From Glandiceps talaboti (Eukaryota > Hemichordata > Enteropneusta > Spengelidae), in the NCBI RefSeq assembly GCF_964340395.1, contig NC_135559.1, forward strand, positions 457,501 through 521,500: a stretch of DNA of 64,000 nt, written 5' to 3'. Within the stretch, counting starts at the first letter, position 1. Every line of letters starts with the position of its first letter. The position numbers and the translations under genes are program-made. This document shows, one piece after another, positions 41,611-52,780 of this stretch. Under the pieces are notes generated by a model, which saw only the letters and a list, made by a program, of their open reading frames with translations, did not search any database and was not told where the DNA came from.

Positions 41611-43229
41611 AACTTACAACGAAATGTTCCCCTCTAAGTTCCTTTGGCCATGCAAAGAAAAGAGAAGTGTATTTATAAATGCTTTGAGAATATAGAAAGT
41701 CCCAAATATTCCGTTTTCTCAAGAAATACTCTTTTTTATACTTTTAATGTAACTGTTGTTCTTTCTTGGCAGCTCATTCCATTTTTTGTAGACAGGCGAT
41801 TTGAATGAATAATTAGAGTGTTGGCATAAAGCAGGCTATTTTAAATTATCCGATTATCTACATACCATGTATACTTCCGACGATGTCTGTAAAGTCCAAA
41901 ATATTTGATGTGTGCAATATAATGAATTGATTCACATTTCTATAGCAAAACGTGTTAACATGTAGAATGCACAAACAAACAAACAAACAAACAGATGAGT
42001 CCGACACATCAAACAACACTACAACATATAAAAGAAACGGGTATTTAATATAGAAAATACATTAATTATGTGATAATATGACACGTGTTCAAGGTTGCTA
42101 AGAGAAGAGAGTATTAAACAAATCATTGTTAACACCTTGGAGAGTCAAACAGGTGTGCACTAAGCTATACAAAGTACACATCGTATAAAGTGCTCTATAT
42201 ATATAGGTTTGATTTCATTGGTGCAACAACATAAAGACTGTGTACTGTATCACAAACTAATTGACATTTTCATGGTTTCGTTTATCATGTCCACTAAACT
42301 TTTACATGACAAAAAGTACATCTTTTATCCCCAGGAAAGTCACCGATAATAGCATACAATGTATTCTCAAGTTAAACCCATAAACTAGCATTCCTCACTG
42401 TAGTAAGACATTTATTATAATATGCTGCTTTTTCCAGTTATTTTTCTGTGTCTAGTGATGTCGCTTTATAAAACAAACATTCCGTATATTTAAAATAATG
42501 AAGCCGAATACAAATAGTTTATGATTAATTCATTCTCAACATATACGATACCGTACAAATGTTTTAGTTCAATTCAGCCTATGGCGGAAGTGCTGTGCAA
42601 GTTGAAATCGAGGCACTTGACGACAATCTGTTTGTCTAGTTTTTTAGCGATACATTGTATACAGAGTGTTTTAAGAATGGAATTAACGTCTTTTTACAAT
42701 GCAATATGTGAAAGTAAAGTTGACCATACTTGTACATCTTATCTGATAACAACCAATAAGAACCAAACGATGGGAGTAGAGAGAGTGGGGGGGGGGGCGC
42801 CTTGGTCTAGGGCTATTTCGAATAACTAACGTACACGTGTCAGTATTACTGAAATAAACAATCTTGACGGATGAAAAGTATGAAATACAACCAATATTGA
42901 CGTAATACAAACTGAGCAAGTCATACATCTCCTTGAGTCTGGATTCATATTATGTTTGTTTCTGCTCCATGCATTTTGGTGGAATTGGGAAGGTGTAGTT
43001 TCTGACAATTTATTTGAAGAGTTACATGAATTGCATTTACATTGTATATGGTATAGCTAGAAATTGTTTACATAAATGACGATTTTATAAGACAACCCCG
43101 TGTTTTCTTTGTATTGATGTAGAAAGCCGCTAAACTACTTTTTCCAAGGGAATGAACAACTAACTGTCATATATTAATAACGTCATTATTTTACTCTTAC
43201 AATTACATCATCAAATAATTTACACATAA

Positions 43230-43383
43230 CTAATAACGGTTTATACGTCATTACTAATAACGGTATACGTCATTACTAATAACGGTATACGTCATTACTT
43301 ATGACGGTATACGTCATTACTTACAATGGTATACGTCATTATTAATAACGGTATACGTCATCACTAATAACAGCTACGTCATA
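43230..43383. repeat. 22-bp array, about 7 copies, reverse orientation
   Basis: Unit AATAACGGTATACGTCATTA is the reverse complement of the unit at 40656-40772. One copy has ACAATGGT, the complement of the alternate form there. Confidence 0.96.
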
Positions 43384-43539
43384 GCTAACGAGTTCTGCCC
43401 GTAGCTTGTGATGGTTAAGCTTTGTAAAACTGTAAAATACATATAAAATGTTTAAATATCAGTTAATAAACTATTTTAAATATTGCACCGTCAAATTTGT
43501 TTGCTGTTTCAATGCCTATATTTGCCTCACTACCTCTAT

Positions 43540-44300
43540 GTATGTCCTTCTGGCTATTACATTAGTCTCTATGTATGTATGTATGTATGTCCTTCTGGCT
43601 TATTACATTAGTCTCTATGTATGTCCTTCTGGCTTATTACATTAGTCTATATGTATGTCCTTCTGGCTATTACATTAGTCTCTATGTATGTATGTATGTA
43701 TGTCCTTCTGGCTTATTACATTAGTCTCTATGTATGTCCTTCTGGCTTATTACATTAGTCTATATGTATGTCCTTCTGGCTATTACATTAGTCTCTATGT
43801 ATGTCCTTCTGGCTATTACATTAGTCTATATGTATGTATGTATGTATGTATGTCCTTCTGGCTTATTACATTAGTCTATATGTATGTCCTTCTGGCTATT
43901 ACATTAGTCTATATGTATGTCCTTCTGGCTATTACATTAGTCTCTATGTATGTCCTTCTGGCTATTACATTAGTCTCTATGTATGTATGTATGTATGTCC
44001 TTCTGGCTATTACATTAGTCTCTATGTGTGTATGTATGTATGTATGTCCTTCTGGCTTATTACATTAGTCTCTATGTATGTATGTATGTATGTCCTTCTG
44101 GCTATTACATTAGTCTCTATGTATGTATGTATGTATGTATGTATGTATGTATGTATGTATGTCCTTCTGGCTATTACATTAGTCTCTATGTATGTATGTA
44201 TGTATGTATGTATGTCCTTCTGGCTATTACATTAGTCTCTATGTATGTATGTATGTATGTCCTTCTGGCTATTACATTAGTCTCTATGTACGTCTATCTG
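43540..44300. repeat. Compound minisatellite: 33-bp core with variable TATG stretches
   Basis: About 18 copies of CCTTCTGGCTATTACATTAG plus TCTCTATG, separated by one to ten TATG units; some cores read GGCTTATTAC. Long overlapping open frames are artefacts. Confidence 0.96.
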
Positions 44301-44351
44301 TCCATCTCTGTAAGGCTATATGGCTGTTCATTACCCTATCTGACAGTCTGA

Positions 44352-44481
44352 GTATGTATGTATGTATGTATGTATGTATGTATGTATGTATGTATGTATG
44401 TATGTATGTATGTATGTATGTATGTATGTATGTATGTATGTATGTATGTATGTATGTATGTATGTATGTATGTATGTATGT
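44352..44481. repeat. (TATG)n microsatellite
   Basis: Pure TATG run of about 32 copies, upstream of the LINE remnant. Confidence 0.98.
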
Positions 44482-44629
44482 AGTGCTCTGTTATCATTAA
44501 CACACTGAAACGTTCACTGTCAATACATAAACATTAAAGGTAGTTACAAGAATAATTTTGTGTTTGATTGTTTTGAGCATTCAAAATTGGGTTTTACCAT
44601 TGGCCTATTTTACACAGATATATTCGACA

Positions 44630-45640
44630 AAGATAAACAGTACTAAGATAAAGGAAAAACTCATGAATACAACACAGCTACCTATCCTGACATATGCTGG
44701 CGAAATATGGGGTGTTCTCCAAAATCAAACAACTTGGGACAAAACAGAGACAGAAAAATTCCATCTACGTTTTTGTCGCCAAATATTAAATGTCAGCAAC
44801 AGAGTGAGCAAAATAGGATGCAGAATGGAACTTGGGAGAGAACCACTGATTAGTAGAATATACTACTCAGCAATAAACAAATTACAAATACCTCAAGACA
44901 TTAGACAATAACAACTTAGCCTATTATGCAATGAATGACATGGAGAACAATGATTACACAGGTTCATGGCTAACTACCTTTGAACACAATATACAATTAT
45001 ATAACAGCAAGAATATCAACAATTTAACAAAACAAGAACTATACAACTCAATTAGACAATATTATATCAATCAATGGAATGAAAATAACAAAAGGGAAAA
45101 CTCTAAATTACGTACATACAACAACTTCAAAAATTCCCTGGAACAAGAAGAATACATTAAAGTAATGAACAATAAACAACACATCAAAACAATAGCCAAA
45201 TTTAGATTAAGTTGCCATCAACTAGCCATTGAGAAGGGTAGATATACAAAACCAAAAACACCAGTAGAAGACAGACTATGTACACATTGTAAAGAAATAG
45301 AAGATGAAAGACATCATCTAATTCATTGTAAATTATATACAAAACAAAGAGAAAAAATGTTTAGTATTATCACTACCCTCAACTCAAACTTTATAAACTT
45401 AGATAGAGGAGAGCAATTTAGATATATACTACAATCAAAACATAAGGATATTATAACCGCTCTCTACATATACCTGGATGATACATGTAGTCAATAGACA
45501 CACACTAGAACTACTATATATTTTAATATTTATATTTCATAGATCATTATTAACTTTATTTTGTTTAAATACCAAATTAGAAATGTAAAATTTTCTAAAC
45601 GGCTAAAATAAAGTGTTATCTTATCTTATCTTATCTATGG
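44630..45640 (+). mobile_element. 5'-truncated, frameshifted non-LTR retrotransposon (LINE) 3' end
   Basis: The frame from about 44640 shows the end of a LINE reverse transcriptase: PILTYAGEIWG, FHLRFCRQILNVS, MELGREPLISRI. It stops at 44909-44911 and resumes in another frame (readable from about 44890, LDNNNLAYYAMNDME) up to the stop at 45495-45497. That part ends with the cysteine-rich motif C-x2-C-x7-H-x4-C (LCTHCKEIEDERHHLIHC), typical of LINE C-termini. AAATAAAG and a short TTATC repeat form the 3' tail. The reverse transcriptase core and endonuclease are absent, so the copy is dead. Clade not determined. Confidence 0.85.
45616..45636. repeat. (TTATC)4 terminal repeat of the LINE
   Basis: Four TTATC units directly after AAATAAAG; simple 3' tails of this sort mark the end of several LINE clades. 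Confidence 0.85.
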
Positions 45641-46521
45641 GGAGTGATTCGTGACTGTACACCTGGAATGTATTAGGACTATATCATGACATGCCATCTA
45701 CTTGCTACCAAATCAAATATCATTTGTATTCATCAAAGAATCCACGCTGAGTTGATAATCGTATAAACGTGTTCTTAATCACCATTTTAATAACTCTAGG
45801 GGAATGTAATGAATTGTCCCTCTGGCTAATTCGCCGCCACCAATCCATCATCCTTGTAACCATGGTGACAAGATGATAAACTGTAATTGTATTGTTTTGA
45901 TTCAAACGAAGTAGCCATCTAAGTCTCATCAAGTGTTACAAAATTAGTGTTGTATGATTGATATACACTTATTGGTATTTCACATCGTCAGCCGGGATTT
46001 GTAACTATGGCAACGGTTGTAAACAAAATCAAAATGTATCAAGATGAGAAAACAGAATGATATTAAAGTGGTTATAAGGATTAATGGTTTTGTAGGTTTT
46101 ACTGTGTGAGTGACGACTTGCTTTAGTTCATCGATCGCCCACTTTCTTCCACGTGAATTGTTTATCCGAAAATACTCAGAGCTACTTACCAACGTAACAT
46201 AGAAGATAATGACTTTTCTTTTTCTGACGATATATTTTATCATTCGATCAACACCTCACCTCCTACAAAACGTTTCCCGTTCAGAGTCAACGAATTAGAA
46301 AATTATAGCATTAGGGATACTGGTAGATTTCCACAACAAATTCTAATGCTACACAGTACATATAGAATGTAATAAAGTTTGCATTAAACGAAGTAGTGGT
46401 GGGATAAGTGAAGTTTAAAAATTAACTATCACATATTCATATAATAAGGGTGTGTTGGCCCCGTTTCTACATCAGTTTGTTTGGGTCGTATCAAGTAGTA
46501 TGCATGTGTAACCGTGGCTAG

Positions 46522-49191
46522 ATGATGTCGAGCGACGGGGCTGTATCGCCAACTGAAAGCAGTGAGTATAGCGAGGGGCCTCTTGCATGTCCAGTTTGTG
46601 AGAAGAAGTTCGTCAATCCAAAGCTTCTACCGTGTTTGCATACCGTCTGTTCCGGTTGTTTACTGGGGTTCATCTCAAGGGGGAGAAGAGGTACATATTT
46701 GTCTTGTCCTGTGAAATCGTGTGATGAGAGAGTGACTCTTACATCTGACGGTGTAGAAGAGCTTCCAGACGATTTCACTCTAAACAACCAGGCTGATTTC
46801 GACGCGCTAAGAAGAGGCGACGTTGACCAGATAAAGTGTAGAAACTGTGATGACGATTCGGTTGCCCAATGCTGGTGTTCAACTTGTACTTTGTTCCTCT
46901 GTAAATTATGTCAGTCAGCACACGAACGGGTTGAATTGTATAAAAAACATGAGTTGAATACATTGCTTGAGCTTCAGGGCGCAGCCGAAATGTCGACCTA
47001 TCTACGACGGGAAATCTACAACAAACGTACAATTTGTCCCGTATGTTCCGGTAAAGTGCAAGATCCTAAAATTTTACCGTGCTACCACACAGCTTGTTTT
47101 AAATGCCTGGAGAAGTTGCTGGAAAGAGGGAAGAAAGGGTCTACATTAACCCACATAAGGTGTCCATCCTGTGAGGAAAGAATTCCGATAACATCAAAAG
47201 GAATCAAAGAACTGCCCGATGATGATTTACTGGTCGACTTCGAGACACTTCGCAGAGGATACAGTCATAAATGTGGGAACTGCGCTGTTGATGATGTTGC
47301 TGTGTGTTGGTGTTCAAGTTGCAGTGTTTTTCTCTGTGAAACATGTAGGTCTGAACATGAGAACACTGACGCGTACAACGATCATAAGATCTACCCGATG
47401 TCTGAGCTGCAGAAAGCCGCTAAAATATCATTCATCCGCCGTACCGTATATTGCAAGAAGCACGGTCGAAGAGAAAAGAAGTTCTTCTGCATAAAGTGCG
47501 AGAAACCAATTTGCGAAGAATGCAAGATGTCAGAGCACCGAGAATTGAATGGTCACTACACCGAATCGCTATCAAAGGCATTAAAAGCGCAACGAATCGA
47601 AGTTAACAGGCATCTCAAACGAGTCAGGGGAAAGTTGAGATACGTGAATAAAACTAGAGAAAGAAGCGATCACGATCTTGAAGTGTTGAACAGAAACCAC
47701 GAGAAAGCCAAAGAAGAAATTCAACGTCATTTTGAAAACCTGACAGATGTACTGAATAGATATAAAGAACGTATTCAAAGTAAGTTGGAAGTTGCCTTTA
47801 CTTTGAAGGATGGTTACCTCTATGAACAACAGAAGAACATCTCTGATTTGTACGATACTTTGCAGTCGGCAGAAGGTTTTGCAGAGCGAATATTCAACGA
47901 AGGAAGCGAGGTCGAAATTTTGACCGTGACTAAGCAAGTGCGCGATCGACTAGATAAAATCTCTCGGTTGGCGCCTTTACCCCAGGATATTGAGTGCGGC
48001 CATGCAATCCTCAAGTTCGAGAGCAATAAAGTAGCTGTCATAGAATTCCGAGATGTCGTTCCGAGAACTGCCGACATCAAAACTTTCGGGAACTTGCCAC
48101 CCATGCTCATACCCCCGTCCTCTCCGATGAGCTGTGTCCGTGCCACAGCCACCGTGTTAGCATTTTATGATGACACTCGTGGTCGACAACTTGATGCAAG
48201 TGAGGTGCGAACGGACATTGTTGATCAAGACGGAGTCACAGTCCCTTGTCGTGTTATAAACAACCATGATGGCACCTACGATATATCTTTCCGTCCACAG
48301 ATACCGGGAAAACATGTCTTGTCAGTGAGAATATCAGGCCGCTCCGTGAATGGCAGCCCTTTTACCATCTATGTCGATGGCAACAATCCAGTCCTGAAGT
48401 TCGGAGATGAAGCACAGGGTGAAGTGTCCTTGACGGAACCAATCGGCTTAGCTATCAACACCAGAGGGGATGTAATTGTTGCTGACCCTGCAAGCAAACG
48501 ATTGGTCATCTACAATGAGTCTGGTGAATACCTGAACCATATCGACGTCCAACATTCGCACTGCAGCGGCGTTACCGTAGACCGGGACGACAACGTTATA
48601 AACGTCGACTGGGAGACCAACAAAATCCACGTCTACACCTTACTTGGCGAACCACTTCGAGAATTCACCTACCCAGGCTTCAAGAAACCATACGGCGTCG
48701 CCGTTTCTAAGGACAACAGCATTCTTGTCGCCGACAGCCATGCCCACTGCATCTTTGTCCTCTCAAAACTTGGCGAGTTTATCAAACAGATCGGCGAACA
48801 AGGTGGAGCTCCAGGACAACTGAAGAACCCCGGTTTCTTATCCGTGGCGCCAAACGGTAATATGGTCGTGTCTGACTTCGGTAATAGCCGCATCGTTCTG
48901 TTCGACGCCGACGGTAAATTCATTCGTCATATGGGTACTGGTGCAAAAGGTCGCGGACTAGTTCGTTACTTGGGTGGTGTCGCGCTTGATCGTCATGGCA
49001 ACATCATCGCAGCTGATGGTATCCCAGGTAACCGTATCCAGGTGTTCAGCAACAATGGATCGTTCCTGTCATCCATTGAGAGCGAGGCCGACAAACTCAG
49101 CAATCCACACGGCATAGCTGTTACAGGCGACGGTCACGTATTGGTTGCTGACACACGTAACAAGTGCATCAAGAAATATAGATACTTGTAA
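46522..49191 (+). CDS. TRIM-NHL protein with duplicated RING/B-box1 module, intronless
   Basis: 889 residues in one exon; an in-frame TAG directly precedes ATGATG. Domain order: RING 1 (C23, C26, C38, H40, C43, C46, C62, C67), B-box1 (C106, C109, C117, C119, C122, C127, C130, H134, H143), RING 2 (C172, C175, C187, H189, C192, C195, C214, C217), a second B-box1 (C251 to H288), B-box2 (C311, H314, C323, C326, C331, C334, H339, H345), coiled coil about 353-480, filamin-type Ig about 538-618 ending GSPFTIYV, then six NHL repeats from about 626 to the end (KCIKKYRYL, cf. the RYL ending of TRIM2/3). RING 1 has x4 rather than x2 between its last cysteines. The family are E3 ubiquitin ligases or RNA/protein scaffolds. 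Usual length is 700-850; the excess is the duplicated block. The substrate is unknown. Confidence 0.93.
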   Translation: MMSSDGAVSPTESSEYSEGPLACPVCEKKFVNPKLLPCLHTVCSGCLLGFISRGRRGTYLSCPVKSCDERVTLTSDGVEELPDDFTLNNQADFDALRRGDVDQIKCRNCDDDSVAQCWCSTCTLFLCKLCQSAHERVELYKKHELNTLLELQGAAEMSTYLRREIYNKRTICPVCSGKVQDPKILPCYHTACFKCLEKLLERGKKGSTLTHIRCPSCEERIPITSKGIKELPDDDLLVDFETLRRGYSHKCGNCAVDDVAVCWCSSCSVFLCETCRSEHENTDAYNDHKIYPMSELQKAAKISFIRRTVYCKKHGRREKKFFCIKCEKPICEECKMSEHRELNGHYTESLSKALKAQRIEVNRHLKRVRGKLRYVNKTRERSDHDLEVLNRNHEKAKEEIQRHFENLTDVLNRYKERIQSKLEVAFTLKDGYLYEQQKNISDLYDTLQSAEGFAERIFNEGSEVEILTVTKQVRDRLDKISRLAPLPQDIECGHAILKFESNKVAVIEFRDVVPRTADIKTFGNLPPMLIPPSSPMSCVRATATVLAFYDDTRGRQLDASEVRTDIVDQDGVTVPCRVINNHDGTYDISFRPQIPGKHVLSVRISGRSVNGSPFTIYVDGNNPVLKFGDEAQGEVSLTEPIGLAINTRGDVIVADPASKRLVIYNESGEYLNHIDVQHSHCSGVTVDRDDNVINVDWETNKIHVYTLLGEPLREFTYPGFKKPYGVAVSKDNSILVADSHAHCIFVLSKLGEFIKQIGEQGGAPGQLKNPGFLSVAPNGNMVVSDFGNSRIVLFDADGKFIRHMGTGAKGRGLVRYLGGVALDRHGNIIAADGIPGNRIQVFSNNGSFLSSIESEADKLSNPHGIAVTGDGHVLVADTRNKCIKKYRYL

Positions 49192-49668
49192 AGAAGATGA
49201 ATCAAAACATAAACTTGACGACTGATTCCGTAAACTCCGTCGTTGGTGGGATCATTTACGAAACTTACCGTTAAACTAACTGACATTACCAACTTGAATA
49301 CTATTCGTATCTTCACAGTAGGTCCACTCCGTGTAATCCGTAAGTAAGGGTAGATGGAATGAATAGCTTTGATAATGACAGATAAAGGACAATACAGGAC
49401 ACTACACGGGTTCCCTCGTCCGCAATGGTAGTCCACGGTCATGGGATGAAAGATTTTTTCAGTTATACACAAACAATTATATAAAAACATAAATTGTTTT
49501 ATTGTTTGTTCCTTTGATTATATGTATATTTTTAACTTTTAACAAGATAATGAAAAACGTTCACTACTTGAAAAAAGTACATTATTCTAGGTAAATATTA
49601 CGAGAAATGATAACTAAATTATATTTAATATTTCTCATAATACTCGTATTCGTGATATTAATGTAATG

Positions 49669-49674
49669 AATAAA
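49669..49674 (+). terminator. Candidate polyadenylation signal AATAAA
   Basis: The first AATAAA I found downstream of the 46522-49191 gene, 478 bp after its stop. In AT-rich DNA this is weak evidence. Confidence 0.25.
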
Positions 49675-50378
49675 TGTTGATCTTAATATTTAGAAGATTA
49701 AGATTATATTCGTTACATTAATTTATAATTATATATATTACATTCGTTACATATTAATATACATATATAATCATATGTTCCTTGCTTGGAATCAAACCTA
49801 TTGTAGATTGAATGAAACGATGTAGTTATATTTGTAGTTAAACTAATTGCTATAGTTAAGAGAGTCTGGAGATTTAAAGCTTTGATTAAAAATCAACAGA
49901 ACAACCATAAATACATATATGGTTTCCTTTGAATCAATTACACGTCTATTTAAAACACTGAAAATCGTAACGTGGAAAGACGAAATTCTTATGAATAGCA
50001 TGTGTGTTGGCAAACTCGTAATTGTATTCAAATAAACACATTACTTAAATTAATTCACTTTTAACACACATACTTTTAACACATTTGAACAAAATCTTGT
50101 GATCTAACTACTTATACAGGAGTGAAAGAGGTGTTGGATTTCAAAATTAATAAAAAAGTTTGTTCATAAATACGAGTGCGTCGTTGTATTTCGACAATAC
50201 TCGACGTATCTGCAAAAGAGACAGTAAAAAAGTATCAAAATAGAAAGAAGGTGCTAACACGAACAGAGACAAGTATGTGTGTTAGTTATCTGTGACACGA
50301 ACCAAACCTTCTTCACGATCAGATTCACACATGTATCCTGAGTCTTAGTGTCTCGTGAACACGTTATAATTTGATGTG

Positions 50379-50379
50379 C

Positions 50380-50419
<40 letters not shown>

Positions 50420-50487
50420 CTGACTGACTGATTGACTAATTGACTGATTGCTTGCTTGCTTGCTTGATTGGTTGGTTGGTTGGTTGG
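50379..50487. repeat. (GATT)n/(GACT)n/(GCTT)n/(GGTT)n microsatellite
   Basis: Successive tetranucleotide blocks that differ by single bases. Confidence 0.95.
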
Positions 50488-51332
50488 TACAAGGGCTTGA
50501 CGGTTGGTCTGCGAGTTGGTTCACAAGGGGTGGATTAATGCCTTGGTTAGTAGTATCAAGGATTTGGTCGTTGAGGGCACAATTGATAACAATATAAATC
50601 GTGACACTATGACACTGTGTAGAACTACATGTACATAGTTTTACAATACTCATTGTTTACAATAGTGCAGATACTGAAAGACTGTAGATTTACAGATAAA
50701 CTGGTCTTACATCTAGCAATGTGGGGTATTCGTAACATTTTATTTCGCTGTCTAATACTATAGGAAAGTACTCAGTAAACCTATAGTTAACACATGTACA
50801 CCCCACAACTACTTTTACTCAACTCTCCACTCTCTTGTCTGAAATGTTACACTTACTAGTATGTATATGCATGATATAGGGTGGCAGTGTCCAAAATACA
50901 TTCTTTTCCGTTTCTGTCCATACATACTTCATTAATTTATAAACGTACGTTCATATAATATATACATGATCAATGTGTATGTTACAATGTAACACTTTAT
51001 GAAGCTGACGTGACGGCACATACATTTTGAAACCACGTAGCAATAAAGCAAAGTAAACTCGAGAAAAATCGTCACGCTGTGTTCTTGCACAGCCAATTAA
51101 GATGAACTTAAGCATCACTTTCCTGTTTTTCTGAAGTTTGACCATAAGGGTTCTATTCCACTACACTACATGATTGTATGCAGTAATGATGAATGGGCAG
51201 GTTTGTAATCATCACGTAAGGTGAAATTGATCAAGGAGACAACGCCCTCAGCATCGATATTGAGAGCACTTCAACGCCACTATACTAACCCCCTTCAATC
51301 AACATGTACTTTGTTATACTTGAATGTCTGAA

Positions 51333-51386
51333 AAAACAAACAAACAAACAAACAAACAAACAAACAAACAAACAAACAAACAAACA
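51333..51386. repeat. (AAAC)n microsatellite
   Basis: About thirteen AAAC units. Confidence 0.96.
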
Positions 51387-51697
51387 CACGCATAAATCAG
51401 ATTAGTGTAAGATGGCAAATATTGAATCAAGCGACTAAGTCCTCAGTTGATCATAGTACGTTAGAAATCAACCGAATGTATAGCGAAGTCGCATATAGCT
51501 ATCGATATCAGCCACTTTCTCGTCTAAACTGGGGAGGTAAAACTTTATCTTAATTTCTCTGTAATAGTTTTGCAGTTAATAACTTAATTTTATCGTAGAT
51601 TTGAAGAAATTGTCGAGTAATTCGTTCATTTGAAACTGTTGCAATGTGGTTACTGTGACTCGAGAGTTAATGCATAAAATAAATCTCCAAATCTTCG

Positions 51698-51868
51698 TCT
51701 CAGGCTCCATTTCTGGCAATGTCTCAGGCTCCATTTCTGGCAACGTCTCAGGCTCCATTTCTGGCAACGTCTCAGGCCCCATTTCTGGCAACGTCTCAGG
51801 CTCCATTTCTGGCTACGTGTCAGGATCCATTTCTGGCTATTTCGAAGGCTCTGTTTCTGGCTCCGTAT
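51698..51868. repeat. 24-bp minisatellite, about 7 copies
   Basis: Unit GTCTCAGGCTCCATTTCTGG plus CAAC, decaying to the right (GGCTACGTGTC, GGCTATTTCGA). The period of 24 leaves both strands open as Ser-Gly-Ser or Pro-Glu-Thr repeats; not a gene. Confidence 0.95.
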
Positions 51869-52016
51869 TAAAATATTACAATTTATGATTGAACGGAGGA
51901 ATAATTAATCGATGTGCTACGATAATTGGGTAAAGAAAATATCACAAACAATCTGCATCCTTGTGTACCTGTCATTCTGTCTTGTCTGTTTGTCTATATG
52001 TTTAACATCACTCTGT

Positions 52017-52092
52017 CACTCACCCAGTCACTCACTCACTCACTCACTCACTCACTCACTCACTCACTCACTCACTCACTCACTCACTCACT
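52017..52092. repeat. (CACT)n microsatellite
   Basis: About eighteen CACT units. Confidence 0.97.
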
Positions 52093-52780
52093 CTTGGCCA
52101 ATTACATTAGACGGGGGTTGGGGTGGTGGTTTTAGGCCTAACAAATTGTTGGAAATGTAGCAATTTAGCCTAAATTTTGATTGTAGACCAATGTTTTACA
52201 AAAGTGTTTGAACTATTGACTTCACCCCTTAGTGGAACATATTGATAGGTTACCGTCGCATCCGTGTCCGTATCCGGTACAGTAAGCACTCAATTTACCA
52301 CATACCTGTATCACACTTCAATTTAATCTTATTCTGAGTACACATACTTCGGTTGGTAGTGTACTGATACGTTTGTCAATTTTGAAGGCATATTGAATAT
52401 TCTAGATACCAAATTTCAATATTTCACTTTCAGAAAACTGGGATAAATTCAGCTGTTAAGTTTATGGATAGACTTGGTAGTTTTGGGGGTTAATCATGAG
52501 AACTTTTAGAAAATTGTTCCCCGTCCATGTTGACATGTCAGTTATTTCACCAATAAAACAAAATATATATACGTCTGGCTAAGTACAGTGACTACCTCGT
52601 AATTTAGGTGTGACAAGCTCCAGCCGCACTCGTATTTATTGCTATGCAACAATCAGTGAACAGTTCCCAAACACAGTTTTGATATAGTGCAGAGAACAGT
52701 AGTTTAGTTGACGTGTTCCAGCCTAGTTAATATCCTTCACCGTTATAGGAACCTTGAGCTTGAAGATTCACCTTTTAAAC

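Larger units (their letters stand above)
41056..46521. other. Stretch between the adaptor and the first TRIM gene
   Basis: Contains a 34-bp duplication (41543), the reversed 22-bp array (43230), the compound minisatellite (43540-44300), TATG repeats and the LINE remnant (44630-45640). No intact gene. No AATAAA was found in the first few hundred bases after the adaptor stop. Confidence 0.6.
49192..52780. other. Intergenic stretch between the first two TRIM genes
   Basis: AT-rich, with GATT, AAAC, 24-bp and CACT repeats. No coding sequence recognised. The second TRIM promoter should lie in the last few hundred bases. Confidence 0.6.

Noticed and set aside
43448-44500. Several open frames with Met-Tyr-Val-Leu-Leu-Ala repeats
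   Set aside because: Compound minisatellite; the overlapping frames share one repeated peptide.
47581-48152. Antisense open frames inside the first TRIM gene
   Set aside because: Shadows of a strongly coding sense strand; the same applies to antisense frames within the other two TRIM genes.
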